64,000 nucleotides of DNA, taken from the NCBI GenBank assembly GCA_905480645.1, contig CAJQRC010000017.1:1-64000 (forward strand), read 5' to 3'. Position numbers and translations under genes: made by a program. This document shows positions 45,301 to 53,377 of this stretch, one piece after another; within the stretch, counting starts at the first letter, position 1, and every line of letters begins with the position of its first letter. Source of the DNA: an uncultured Tateyamaria sp. (GTDB lineage: Bacteria > Pseudomonadota > Alphaproteobacteria > Rhodobacterales > Rhodobacteraceae). Below the pieces are notes generated by a model. It did no database searches. It saw only the letters and a list, made by a program, of their open reading frames with translations, and was not told the DNA's origin.

Positions 45301-45887
45301 AGTCCTCTGGCACGGCAATTTCTCAATTGGTTTGCGTACATCTGAGACCGTCTTTCAACTTTGTCAGCAACACGAAGTAACCAAGATTTTTTCCGATGAC
45401 TGCCACGTGCATACCCACCACGGCCTTCATGGTAAGCAAGATACTGATTGCGCGCATCCGATAAAGAAATACCAAGCTTTCTATTTGTTTCGGCCATATA
45501 CCAGCCCATAAAATCTGATGCATCACGGATGCGATGGCGTCGGGGAGAGCGCCGGTTGGTTGCGCCACGATATTCTTTCCATGTGCCATCAAGTGCTTGG
45601 GAGTAGCCATAAGCGCTGGACTGCCGTCCAATGGGAATTACACCTGCTGCATATCGGTAGGGGGGCCGCGCATCTGAAATAAATTTACTTTCTTGATGAA
45701 TAGTTGCCATTTGTACGTGTACTGGCACTCCCCAGCGGCGTTCCGTTGCTTTAAATGCTCGGGCGTATTTTGGGCGCTCTTTCAAAATGGAACATGCATT
45801 ATCCAGCGAACGAGGTGCGTCTCCAGAACCACCGCCACAGCTGGCTGCTAATAGTACCAATGTCAGTGCGCGAAAGAGTCTGCTCAT
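45297..45887 (-). CDS. Lipoprotein with lytic transglycosylase (SLT) domain
   Basis: About 196 residues. A lipobox (LVLLAASC) gives a lipidated Cys near residue 17 after the start at 45887. The SLT-like fold shows the catalytic Glu in IHQESKF, then SSAYGYSQALDGTWKEY and YLAYHEGRGGY. It would cleave peptidoglycan between MurNAc and GlcNAc from the outer-membrane side. The track start at 45896 is a GTG lacking a Shine-Dalgarno; GTGAGG lies 3 nt before the ATG at 45887. The 3' end overlaps the convergent lolA gene. Confidence 0.82.
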   Translation of the reverse strand: MSRLFRALTLVLLAASCGGGSGDAPRSLDNACSILKERPKYARAFKATERRWGVPVHVQMATIHQESKFISDARPPYRYAAGVIPIGRQSSAYGYSQALDGTWKEYRGATNRRSPRRHRIRDASDFMGWYMAETNRKLGISLSDARNQYLAYHEGRGGYARGSHRKKSWLLRVADKVERRSQMYANQLRNCRARGL

Positions 45888-45953
45888 CTGCCTCACTCGC
45901 TTTATTGTTTTTTTTCACTCTAGCTGAATTTTCTTGTGATGGGAATCACGATT

Positions 45954-46835
45954 TTAAAGAATGGCAGCTAGAATAAGCGGTAATGCTCCGACCGACATTA
46001 GGGTTGATGCTACAACCAAGCCAGCAACTGATTGAGCGTCTGCTCCATATTTTTCAGCCAGTAAATAGGATGTGACTGCAACGGGTGTCGCAACTTGCAA
46101 AACGAGTACGCCAAAAGCTGTTTGGTCGAGATCGAAATAATACCCAGAGGCCCATGCAATACCTACACATAATATAAGCTTTATGAAGGATAAAATTGCA
46201 GCTTGGATGAAGTCGTTGCCCGACAATCGAGCGAGTGCAACACCAAGGGTGATTAGCATCATTGGGATTGCCATTTGACCAATAAGTAGAAGTGCATTGG
46301 TCAGGAAAATAGGTGTTTCCCAATCTTGCCATAAAAAGATTATACCTAAAATTGTACCCCAAACTAGTGGCTCGCATAAAACTTTATGTAGTGACCCTTT
46401 GCCTGCAACCAACCAAATACCAAACGTGTATGACCAAAGTGCCATGATTGCAAAAACTATGACGGCATAACTTAATCCTAACTCTCCGAAAGCGAATAGC
46501 GCAAGCGGCAGACCTAAGTTCCCGGTATTTCCAAAAATTAGTGGTGCACTGTAGGTGCGGGTTTTTAATCCCAAAAGTTGGACTAAAATTAAAAACACTA
46601 TTGTAATAATTCCGTAGGCTACGATGGCAGCAATAGAAAGTGATTTCAGCGCTTCAGTGTCAATATGGCTTTGCATTAACGATACAAAAATCAAACAAGG
46701 TAAAGATAGTGTCATTGCCAATTGGGTGACAAACTGAATTCTATATTCTAACCCGACTTTTACCCACGCAAAGCCAATGCCAGCTAAAAGAAAGACTGGT
46801 GCTACAATTTCGAATACTGTTAATGCGAGGTTCAC
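45954..46835 (-). CDS. AEC-family (auxin-efflux-carrier-like) permease
   Basis: About 293 residues with roughly ten membrane helices. It begins with the family pattern VFEIVAPVFLLAGIGFAWVKVGLEY. The middle FGNTGNLGLPLALFAFGELGLSYAVIVFAI carries the conserved NxGxxGxP element. AEC proteins transport organic acids or related solutes; the substrate is unknown here. The track start at 46862 is TTG. The GTG at 46835 with GGA upstream matches the usual N-terminus better. It is divergent from hspQ with a gap of only 82 bp. Confidence 0.8.
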   Translation of the reverse strand: MNLALTVFEIVAPVFLLAGIGFAWVKVGLEYRIQFVTQLAMTLSLPCLIFVSLMQSHIDTEALKSLSIAAIVAYGIITIVFLILVQLLGLKTRTYSAPLIFGNTGNLGLPLALFAFGELGLSYAVIVFAIMALWSYTFGIWLVAGKGSLHKVLCEPLVWGTILGIIFLWQDWETPIFLTNALLLIGQMAIPMMLITLGVALARLSGNDFIQAAILSFIKLILCVGIAWASGYYFDLDQTAFGVLVLQVATPVAVTSYLLAEKYGADAQSVAGLVVASTLMSVGALPLILAAIL

Positions 46836-46917
46836 AAACGGAATCCAGTGAAATTTGATCAATTATTTAGACAACTGTCTCTTGCACCGTGTACTCACGA
46901 GAGATACACGGCGCAAC

Positions 46918-47247
46918 ATGATGCTGAATAAGAGCGCAAAATATCATTTAGGCCAAGTGGTTCGCCACAAAAAGCACCCTTTTCGGGGTGTTATTTTTGA
47001 CGTTGATCCAGAATTCTCCAACACGGACGAATGGTACGAAGCCATACCGGAAGATAGCCGTCCGAAAAAAGCCCAGCCTTATTACCATCTACTAGCTGAG
47101 AACGATCAAAGCTATTACGTGGCTTATGTCTCAGAGCAAAACCTTATTGCTGACAGATCCGGGGAACCGGTAGATCATCCGGATATTCCTGATTTGTTTG
47201 GTCCGTTTGAAGACGGTGCTTATCCGCTTCACTTCCAGCTGAATTAA
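46918..47247 (+). CDS. hspQ: Heat shock protein HspQ
   Basis: About 109 residues, close to the E. coli HspQ length. The family core is AKYHLGQVVRHKKHPFRGVIFDVDPEFSNTDEWYEAIPEDSRPKKAQPYYHLLAENDQSYYVAYVSEQNLI. HspQ binds hemimethylated DNA and modulates Lon protease in E. coli. ATGATG at 46918/46921 gives two possible starts; the track start at 46855 adds 21 residues unlike the family. The upstream CTTGCACCG...GATACA could be a heat-shock promoter, but the match is weak. Confidence 0.9.
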   Translation: MMLNKSAKYHLGQVVRHKKHPFRGVIFDVDPEFSNTDEWYEAIPEDSRPKKAQPYYHLLAENDQSYYVAYVSEQNLIADRSGEPVDHPDIPDLFGPFEDGAYPLHFQLN

Positions 47248-47263
47248 GCAGTAATTAGCCATA

Positions 47264-48838
47264 TTAATAACCCAAAGCACACCCGTCTTTGCGCGGGTCA
47301 CTGGCACCTTCCAATACTCCATCTTTTCGTATGAGAATTGCTTGCGCGCCTCCAATGGCGGTTTCAGGACAACTTACATTGTGACCTAAGTCACTTAACT
47401 CAGATCTTACGGCGTCTGAATAACCCTTCTCAACTTTCATATTACCTTCATCTGAAAATGCTCGCGGAGCATCGATAGCTGATTGTGGATCGAGTTCGAA
47501 ATCGATCAAGTTTGATACAAACCTAGCATGACCATTTGGCTGATATGCTCCCCCCATCACACCAAAAGGCATAAAAGGCTTTCCGTCTTTTGCAAGCATT
47601 CCGGGTATAATAGTATGCATTGGCCGCTTGCCACCCTTAAGTTCGTTTGGATGACCTTTTTCCAGGTTAAATCCTGAACCACGATTTTGCAGTAAAATAC
47701 CAAATTTGTCTGAGGCAATACCAGAACCAAAGCCGTTGAAGATTGAGTATATTAAAGAAACAGCCATACCGTCGCGGTCAACAACACTTATATAAATTGT
47801 GTCTTTGTGTACCTGTTCGCTTAGCTTGTCTGGTGCATCCATTGCTTTTTTAGGGCTGATTAGGGCTGCCAGTTGTGCCGCCGTCTCCAAAGAAAGCATA
47901 TGCTCAAGTCGCGTTGTATAGTCGAAATCTGCTATAAACCTGTTCCGAGCGTTATAGGCAAGTTTTGCAGTTTCAGCCTCAATATGAGCGCGCTGACTAC
48001 CCCAAGGGTCCATTTCGGAAATGTTAAAATGGTCGAAGATGTTGAGCATAAGATTAGCTGTTGCTCCTTGGCCGTTAGGAGGATGTTCCACCAAATCTAC
48101 GCCTTTGTAGGAGCCGCTAATTGGGGTGGTTTTTGTACTGGAGGTATTTGCAAAATCTGCTTTTGTATGCTGACCACCTAAGCGGTTGAGTGCCGCTAAC
48201 ATGTCATCTGCTACCTCGCCTGTGTAAAACGCATCACGGCCATATTTTGCGATCTGGCGTAACACTTTAGCCTGACCTGGAGCTTTAAAGATTTGTCCAG
48301 CCTCAGGTATCTGTTTTCCTGCTAAAAACGTTTCACGCGCTTTACCTTGCAGTACAGAGGCGTCCCGCGCCCAGTCTGATGCAACACGAGGAGCGACGGG
48401 AACGCCAATCTCTGCATAGTGTATAGCTGGGCCTAAAAGCCGATCGATACCAAGATTGCCGACCTCTTCCGATAGCCTACAAAAGGCATCGATTGCACCA
48501 GGAACCGTAACTGAGTGTGGGCTTTGTTTTGGTACAACAGAATGCCCTTGATCGCGGAGCTGTGCCGCATCAAGACCTGCCGGCGCACGACCTGATCCGT
48601 TCAATGATTTCATCTCGCCATCTTGGTCTGACCAAAGAACGAAACAATCACCACCTATGCCAGTCATTTGTGGTTCGCAAATGCCTAATAAGACTGCGCC
48701 TGTAATGGCCGCGTCCATAGCGTTACCACCAGCCTTCAAGGTTTCGATAGCAGATTGTGTGGCAAGAGGGTGGGATGTTGCGCACATGCCTGAGGTTGAA
48801 AGAACCGGTGAGCGTCCGGGCATATGAAAATCGCGCAT
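47264..48838 (-). CDS. ggt: Gamma-glutamyltransferase family protein
   Basis: A 524-residue Ntn hydrolase. The N-terminal motif is ATSHPLATQSAIETLKAGGNAMDAAITGAVLLGICEPQMTGIGGDCF. The autoprocessing and catalytic Thr should be the T of KDTIYISVVDRDGMAVSLIYSIF (family consensus T-T-H-x-S-V-V-D; here the third position is Tyr rather than His). The late motif MHTIIPGMLAKDGKPFMPFGVMGGAYQPNGH is conserved. No clear export signal is visible, unlike the periplasmic E. coli enzyme. It acts on gamma-glutamyl amides such as glutathione, or belongs to the related acylase subgroup. Confidence 0.88.
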   Translation of the reverse strand: MRDFHMPGRSPVLSTSGMCATSHPLATQSAIETLKAGGNAMDAAITGAVLLGICEPQMTGIGGDCFVLWSDQDGEMKSLNGSGRAPAGLDAAQLRDQGHSVVPKQSPHSVTVPGAIDAFCRLSEEVGNLGIDRLLGPAIHYAEIGVPVAPRVASDWARDASVLQGKARETFLAGKQIPEAGQIFKAPGQAKVLRQIAKYGRDAFYTGEVADDMLAALNRLGGQHTKADFANTSSTKTTPISGSYKGVDLVEHPPNGQGATANLMLNIFDHFNISEMDPWGSQRAHIEAETAKLAYNARNRFIADFDYTTRLEHMLSLETAAQLAALISPKKAMDAPDKLSEQVHKDTIYISVVDRDGMAVSLIYSIFNGFGSGIASDKFGILLQNRGSGFNLEKGHPNELKGGKRPMHTIIPGMLAKDGKPFMPFGVMGGAYQPNGHARFVSNLIDFELDPQSAIDAPRAFSDEGNMKVEKGYSDAVRSELSDLGHNVSCPETAIGGAQAILIRKDGVLEGASDPRKDGCALGY

Positions 48839-48962
48839 TTTGCTATTCCTTAAAAAACGACAGGTTTGAAGTAATTTTAATAAAGTGAATATCCAATTTA
48901 CTGGTTAAGAAATATTACACTTACGTTTTTACTTAGAGTTAGGTTTTAATGGTGAAGTTTGG

Positions 48963-50267
48963 TTAATTTTCTGACTTTGCCTCGAAATCATTGAGCTGGG
49001 ATTCAAATCGAATTTGAATTTCTCGTAACTCTTGAATAGCGCCACGAATATCTGAACTGTCAAAAATATTAACTTCGACATGGCTTCCCAAATGAGACCA
49101 ATTTTTACCTGAATACCGGTCATCTGAATTAATGAAATCTGAAAACTCATAATAACTTACTGGGCGAGAAAATCCTTTTGGAGTGAATTCTCCTTTTGCT
49201 GCTGCTTTTACGTGTTTTTCAACTAATGTGTGTGTGCTTTGATCTAGCAATATACGGGTTGGTTCAGCCAAACCTTGAAGTCGAGCTGCGAGGTTAACCG
49301 GGCTACCCAAAACCGTATAGTCAAGGCGCTGATCGGAACCAAAATTACCAACTGTGCAATAACCTGTTGCGATACCCATTCGAACTTTCAACCCATTCGG
49401 AACACCATTTTTTTTCCAATAACTTTGCAATTCTTGGATTCGTTCTTGCATTCTGACAGCCATTTGAACGCAGCGCATGGCGTCTTCGTCCTCCCCTTCG
49501 GTTTCCGGATCACCAAAGAAAACCATAACTGCATCACCAATGAACTTATCTATTGTTCCACCGCATTCGATGGCAATATTTGTCATTTCAGACAAATATG
49601 AATTAATCACCAAAGCCAGACGTTCTGGTTCTAGCGTATCACTGAGGTCGGTGAATTGGACAATATCTGAGAAAAAGATTGTCAGGTTTTTTCTGGCGTG
49701 GGTTTTTGGTGCATCGTCTGTCTCAGAAAATATGCTATTGTAGATTTGAGGGGATAAATATTTAGCCAAACGGTTTGCTAATTGCTCAAGTTGAAGGCTC
49801 TTTTGTTCTATAATTTCGCGGTCATGGATTTTTTGTTCTAACAAGACCTCCCGCTCGCGCCGCAGTGCCCATTCTGAAGTTCTGTCTACAAATTGACCTT
49901 GTACCCCGTTGAGATATGAAAAATTACTATTCTGAGTTTTTGCAGAAAGCAGTGAATAAATTTTTTCTGACCCGTCAATTGAAACTTTAATTTCAGGTAA
50001 TAGTACCGACCCGTTTTGATCAAGCTCTGACGCAAATACATCTATCTGTTTTCCTGGCAAACCAAGTTGTTCTAAAACATCTAGCATAGATACATTTACT
50101 ACATTACCCAAGATTGGGAAAAATCGCTTAAAATTATTATTTGTTCTCTGAATTTCAAGATCGATGTTCGCAAAATAGGCCGCAGTAATAGCATTTTCAA
50201 AGTTGAAAAAACTTAAGTCCAAAATTGTCTTTTGATTAAAAAATTGTTCAGCGTTCATTGAGGTCAT
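48963..50267 (-). CDS. Class III adenylate/guanylate cyclase with N-terminal sensor-like domain
   Basis: A 434-residue cytoplasmic protein. The C-terminal cyclase domain has the metal Asp pair in TIFFSDIVQFTDLSD and GGTIDKFIGDAVMVFFGDP, and LDYTVLGSPVNLAARLQGLA. A PAS-like N-terminal half (about residues 20-130) and a coiled coil (REREVLLEQKIHDREIIEQKSLQLEQLANRLAKYL) link sensor to catalytic domain. The Asp in LDYTVLG and the Lys in DKF favour adenylate cyclase. It starts 9 bp after a NrtS-like nitrate/nitrite transporter gene on the same strand, so nitrate or nitrite status could be its signal (inference). Confidence 0.87.
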   Translation of the reverse strand: MTSMNAEQFFNQKTILDLSFFNFENAITAAYFANIDLEIQRTNNNFKRFFPILGNVVNVSMLDVLEQLGLPGKQIDVFASELDQNGSVLLPEIKVSIDGSEKIYSLLSAKTQNSNFSYLNGVQGQFVDRTSEWALRREREVLLEQKIHDREIIEQKSLQLEQLANRLAKYLSPQIYNSIFSETDDAPKTHARKNLTIFFSDIVQFTDLSDTLEPERLALVINSYLSEMTNIAIECGGTIDKFIGDAVMVFFGDPETEGEDEDAMRCVQMAVRMQERIQELQSYWKKNGVPNGLKVRMGIATGYCTVGNFGSDQRLDYTVLGSPVNLAARLQGLAEPTRILLDQSTHTLVEKHVKAAAKGEFTPKGFSRPVSYYEFSDFINSDDRYSGKNWSHLGSHVEVNIFDSSDIRGAIQELREIQIRFESQLNDFEAKSEN

Positions 50268-50276
50268 GACCTTAGC

Positions 50277-50549
50277 TTAATGGATATTTGGACTTTCTGT
50301 CGTTTCGTGCTTTGTTTGTGCAAGTTTGGTGATGATAGCACCCCATGTGGTCACGCAGTAGGGTACCAAATATGTTAGAGCAATTTTTATTAGTGATGGA
50401 AACTGTCCTAACATCATCGAATTTCCATGATTTATCCAGGTTAGCAGGGTGCCCACTACGATTGCAGTAAGTATTGCTTTTTTCGGCGTACCATCGCTAA
50501 AGCCTAACATTACAAATTTTGAGTATTTTTTAAAATCTATTTTTTGCAT
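50277..50549 (-). CDS. nrtS: NrtS-like nitrate/nitrite transporter
   Basis: A 90-residue protein with two membrane helices. AILTAIVVGTLLTWINHGNSMMLGQ and PSLIKIALTYLVPYCVTTWGAI match the NrtS pattern (VVGT..L..INHG, LTYLVPY.V...GA) of small nitrate/nitrite transporters described in marine cyanobacteria. Such proteins presumably oligomerise in the inner membrane. There is no clear Shine-Dalgarno; an internal ATG (MLGFSDG) at 50510 is an alternative start. It is 9 bp upstream of the adenylate cyclase gene, so the two are almost certainly co-transcribed. The call is by remembered sequence pattern, not by search. Confidence 0.7.
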   Translation of the reverse strand: MQKIDFKKYSKFVMLGFSDGTPKKAILTAIVVGTLLTWINHGNSMMLGQFPSLIKIALTYLVPYCVTTWGAIITKLAQTKHETTESPNIH

Positions 50550-50564
50550 TTGGTTCGGATTAAA

Positions 50565-50777
50565 TCATTCTATAAGTTTTCGCAAACTGGGCCCCAACTG
50601 TTTCATAACTGATGGGCCATCGGATAGCGTAGTCAGATTTAAAATAGCATTAGTAAGAAATTTGTTGAATGATAAATTCATGACCCGAGACTGCAAATTA
50701 CAGAACGCAACTGCCTCTTGCATTTCAAGCTTTAATTTTGTGTCTGTAAACTGAAAAATAAAATTAATTTCCCCCAT
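50565..50777 (-). CDS. Small hypothetical protein upstream of nrtS
   Basis: A possible 70-residue protein (MGEINFIFQFTDTKLKLEMQEAVAFCNLQSRV...SLRKLIE), predicted mostly helical and amphipathic, with a loose resemblance to phasins. It ends 15 bp before nrtS on the same strand and could be the first gene of that operon. The start at 50777 is divergent from the thiolase GTG at 50797 with only 19 bp between; the longer track start at 50831 would overlap it. No Shine-Dalgarno is seen. It may be a chance frame in the promoter region. Confidence 0.35.
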   Translation of the reverse strand: MGEINFIFQFTDTKLKLEMQEAVAFCNLQSRVMNLSFNKFLTNAILNLTTLSDGPSVMKQLGPSLRKLIE

Positions 50778-50796
50778 GATGGTAGGAGGATTACTA

Positions 50797-51969
50797 GTGA
50801 AAAATGTCATAATTGCTGCAGCAAACCGCACACCGATGGGCGGTTTTCAAGGTGTTCTATCTAATAAAACGGCTTCAGAACTCGGTGGCGTTGCAATTAA
50901 AGCGGCGCTTGAGGGTGCCGCTTTAACTTCAGTGGACGAGGTTTTGATGGGCTGTGTTTTACCAGCCGGTCAAGGGCAGGCACCAGCCCGCCAAGCTAGT
51001 TTTGCTGCAGGTTTGAGTGAGGACGTGCCTGCTACAACCATAAATAAAATGTGTGGTTCTGGTATGAAAGCTGCCATGATGGCTTATGATCAAATTGCAC
51101 TTGGTCATGCTGATACAATGGTGGCTGGAGGTATGGAGAGCATGACCAATACTCCTTACATGCTCCCTAAAATGCGAGCAGGTTTGCGATTGGGGCATGG
51201 GCAGGTTTTTGATCATATGTTCCTTGATGGGCTAGAAGATGCTTATGAAAAAGGTCGTCTAATGGGGACTTTTGCAGAAGATTGCGCTGAAACTTTTCAA
51301 TTTACTCGTGAGGATCAGGATGAATATGCGTTAACTTCGCTAGCACGTGCGCAAAGGGCGCAAAAAACTAATGCTTTTAAAAATGAAATTGCTACTGTTT
51401 TTATTGAGACACGAAAGAGCGCAAAGGAGGTTATAGTTGATGAACAGCCTGGTACTGCACGGCCAGATAAAATTCCAAAATTAAAACCTGCTTTTCGGGA
51501 GGGTGGAACCGTAACTGCCGCCAATTCATCATCGATTTCTGATGGAGCTGCGGCACTTGTGCTGGCGTCTGAAGAGATGGCAATTGCTAAAAACCTGACA
51601 ATCCGTGGGCGCATACTTGGGCACGCTAGTCATGCCCAAGCGCCTAACATTTTCACAACGGCCCCAGTTTTTGCAGTGCTAAAGCTTTTGAGGCAGCTGG
51701 GATGGTCTAAAGAAGATGTGGATTTGTGGGAAGTAAACGAAGCCTTTGCTGTTGTTCCGCTTGCTTTTATGCGGGAAGTTGGAATTAGCCATGATATTGT
51801 GAATATCAATGGTGGAGCTTGTGCGCTAGGCCACCCGGTTGGTGCCTCAGGTGCTAGAATAATGGTGACATTGTTAAATGCATTGGAAAAACAAAATCTA
51901 AAACGGGGGATCGCTGCTATTTGCATTGGTGGTGGTGAAGGTACGGCCATAGCTATCGAGCGCACTTAA
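50797..51969 (+). CDS. Acetyl-CoA acetyltransferase (thiolase)
   Basis: About 390 residues. The acyl-accepting Cys is in TTINKMCGSGMKA. The catalytic His and second Cys are in GGACALGHPVGASGARI and IAAICIGGGEGTAIA. The start is read as GTG at 50797, with AGGAGG 7 nt upstream; the track ATG at 50776 lies before that Shine-Dalgarno. It condenses or cleaves acetoacetyl-CoA, or acts on longer 3-ketoacyl-CoA; no PHB or beta-oxidation partners lie nearby. It is followed 33 bp later by the fRMsr gene on the same strand. Confidence 0.93.
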   Translation: MKNVIIAAANRTPMGGFQGVLSNKTASELGGVAIKAALEGAALTSVDEVLMGCVLPAGQGQAPARQASFAAGLSEDVPATTINKMCGSGMKAAMMAYDQIALGHADTMVAGGMESMTNTPYMLPKMRAGLRLGHGQVFDHMFLDGLEDAYEKGRLMGTFAEDCAETFQFTREDQDEYALTSLARAQRAQKTNAFKNEIATVFIETRKSAKEVIVDEQPGTARPDKIPKLKPAFREGGTVTAANSSSISDGAAALVLASEEMAIAKNLTIRGRILGHASHAQAPNIFTTAPVFAVLKLLRQLGWSKEDVDLWEVNEAFAVVPLAFMREVGISHDIVNINGGACALGHPVGASGARIMVTLLNALEKQNLKRGIAAICIGGGEGTAIAIERT

Positions 51970-52002
51970 GAGCCCTGCAAATAACACCAGTAGGGAGTTT
52001 GT

Positions 52003-52473
52003 ATGCTTACCCAGAAAAAAATAAATTATGATCTTTTGGCGAAAACAATTTTTGCTCTAACAGAAGCTGAAACAGATGAAGTGTCGTTAATGGCGACGAT
52101 AGTTTGTGAAGTTTACCACAGTGATGATCGTTTTAACTGGACTGGATTTTATCGCGTGACCGGCCCAGAAATGCTTAAGATTGGGCCTTATCAGGGCGCG
52201 CATGGATGCTTGCAAATCCCCTTTTCACGCGGCGTTTGTGGCGCAGCAGCGCGTACACAACGAACACAGTTGGTTAACGATGTTGATGCTTTCAAAGGTC
52301 ATATTGCATGCTCGTCCTCAACGCGATCAGAATTAGTTCTGCCAGTTTGGAACGCATGTGGAGAATTAATAGCGGTTTTTGATATTGATAGTGATCAGCC
52401 GCACGCTTTTATCGAGGAAGATTCAACGGAAATAGCTCGTATTTTAAAAGATGTATTTATGTCCAATTTTTGA
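52003..52473 (+). CDS. msrC: Free methionine-(R)-sulfoxide reductase, GAF domain
   Basis: A 156-residue single GAF domain. The three family cysteines are present in order (GAHGCLQIPFSRGVCGAAART, then FKGHIACSSSTRSELVLPV), matching the fRMsr catalytic arrangement. The enzyme reduces free R-methionine sulfoxide with thioredoxin and repairs oxidised methionine. GGGAG precedes the ATG. It is probably co-transcribed with the thiolase. No export signal, so cytoplasmic. Full length for the family. Confidence 0.9.
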   Translation: MLTQKKINYDLLAKTIFALTEAETDEVSLMATIVCEVYHSDDRFNWTGFYRVTGPEMLKIGPYQGAHGCLQIPFSRGVCGAAARTQRTQLVNDVDAFKGHIACSSSTRSELVLPVWNACGELIAVFDIDSDQPHAFIEEDSTEIARILKDVFMSNF

Positions 52474-52637
52474 ATCAGTGGCATTGTGTCTAACTTAAGG
52501 AGTTGTTTTTTTAACATATAAACTTTCCTTTTCTAAAAAATTAGATATTTCGCCCAAAATCAAAGTAAAATGAAAAATCTTCTTGATTTTTCATTAAAGC
52601 CGTCATTACGTGAAATTATAAAGGATTTTTTCATATT

Positions 52638-53213
52638 ATGACCTTTCAAACTGATCTTACGACTGTTGATAGCCTTGGAGCTGACTTGCGTGCGCTACGA
52701 AAGTCGCGTGGACTTACTTTGCAGGAAATGGCAGATGCCGTTGGTCGGTCTGTTGGTTGGGTCAGTCAGATTGAAAGAGATTTGAGCGCACCATCGATTG
52801 CAGATTTAAGCCATATTGCTGAAATATTAGATGTTGCGGTTTCCACATTATTTCAAAGTGGTGTGCCAACTGCTGATGAAGATGGTTACATTGTCCGCAG
52901 TCGTAAGCGACGGCCAATTGGTTCACGGGCCGTGGGGCTTGTCGAAGAATTATTATCGCCAGATTTAACTGATGACTTTGAAATGGTGCGCTCTACCTTC
53001 GAACCGCACAGTGCAATTTCAGATTTCGTTGTGCGTCCAACACAAGAAGTAGGATACCTCATTTCTGGACATCTTGATCTCGAAATAGTTGATCGTCGTT
53101 TTACCATAAATCCAGGAGATAGCTTTCGTATTCGAGGTGAGGCTTTTCGCTGGATGAACCCATATGATGCACCAGCGGTTGCGATATGGGTTATCGCGCC
53201 ACCGGTGTATTGA
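52638..53213 (+). CDS. XRE-family regulator with C-terminal cupin domain
   Basis: A 191-residue protein. The N-terminal helix-turn-helix is LGADLRALRKSRGLTLQEMADAVGRSVGWVSQIERDLSAPSIADLSHIAEIL. The C-terminal cupin (about residues 110-185) includes LISGHLDLEIVDRRFTINPGDSFRIRGEAFRWMNP. Such HTH-cupin regulators (PuuR-like) usually control a nearby catabolic operon and bind its metabolite in the cupin. It lies 164 bp upstream of the betaine-type flavoprotein gene on the same strand and most likely regulates that module. It belongs to the same transcriptional direction but probably has its own promoter. Confidence 0.85.
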   Translation: MTFQTDLTTVDSLGADLRALRKSRGLTLQEMADAVGRSVGWVSQIERDLSAPSIADLSHIAEILDVAVSTLFQSGVPTADEDGYIVRSRKRRPIGSRAVGLVEELLSPDLTDDFEMVRSTFEPHSAISDFVVRPTQEVGYLISGHLDLEIVDRRFTINPGDSFRIRGEAFRWMNPYDAPAVAIWVIAPPVY

Positions 53214-53377
53214 CATGTTTGAGGGGTGTTTCAGGTCTAAAGTTTCTTGGTTTTTATTTGTAAATACGGCAGGAGCCTATGCAGTTAATTTAATTATAAA
53301 TGGCATAACAATTAGGTTTAGGATTTTGATGATTGGTATACTGCTTTCTACTACTGCCACGCTAGAGAGATTAAAAT

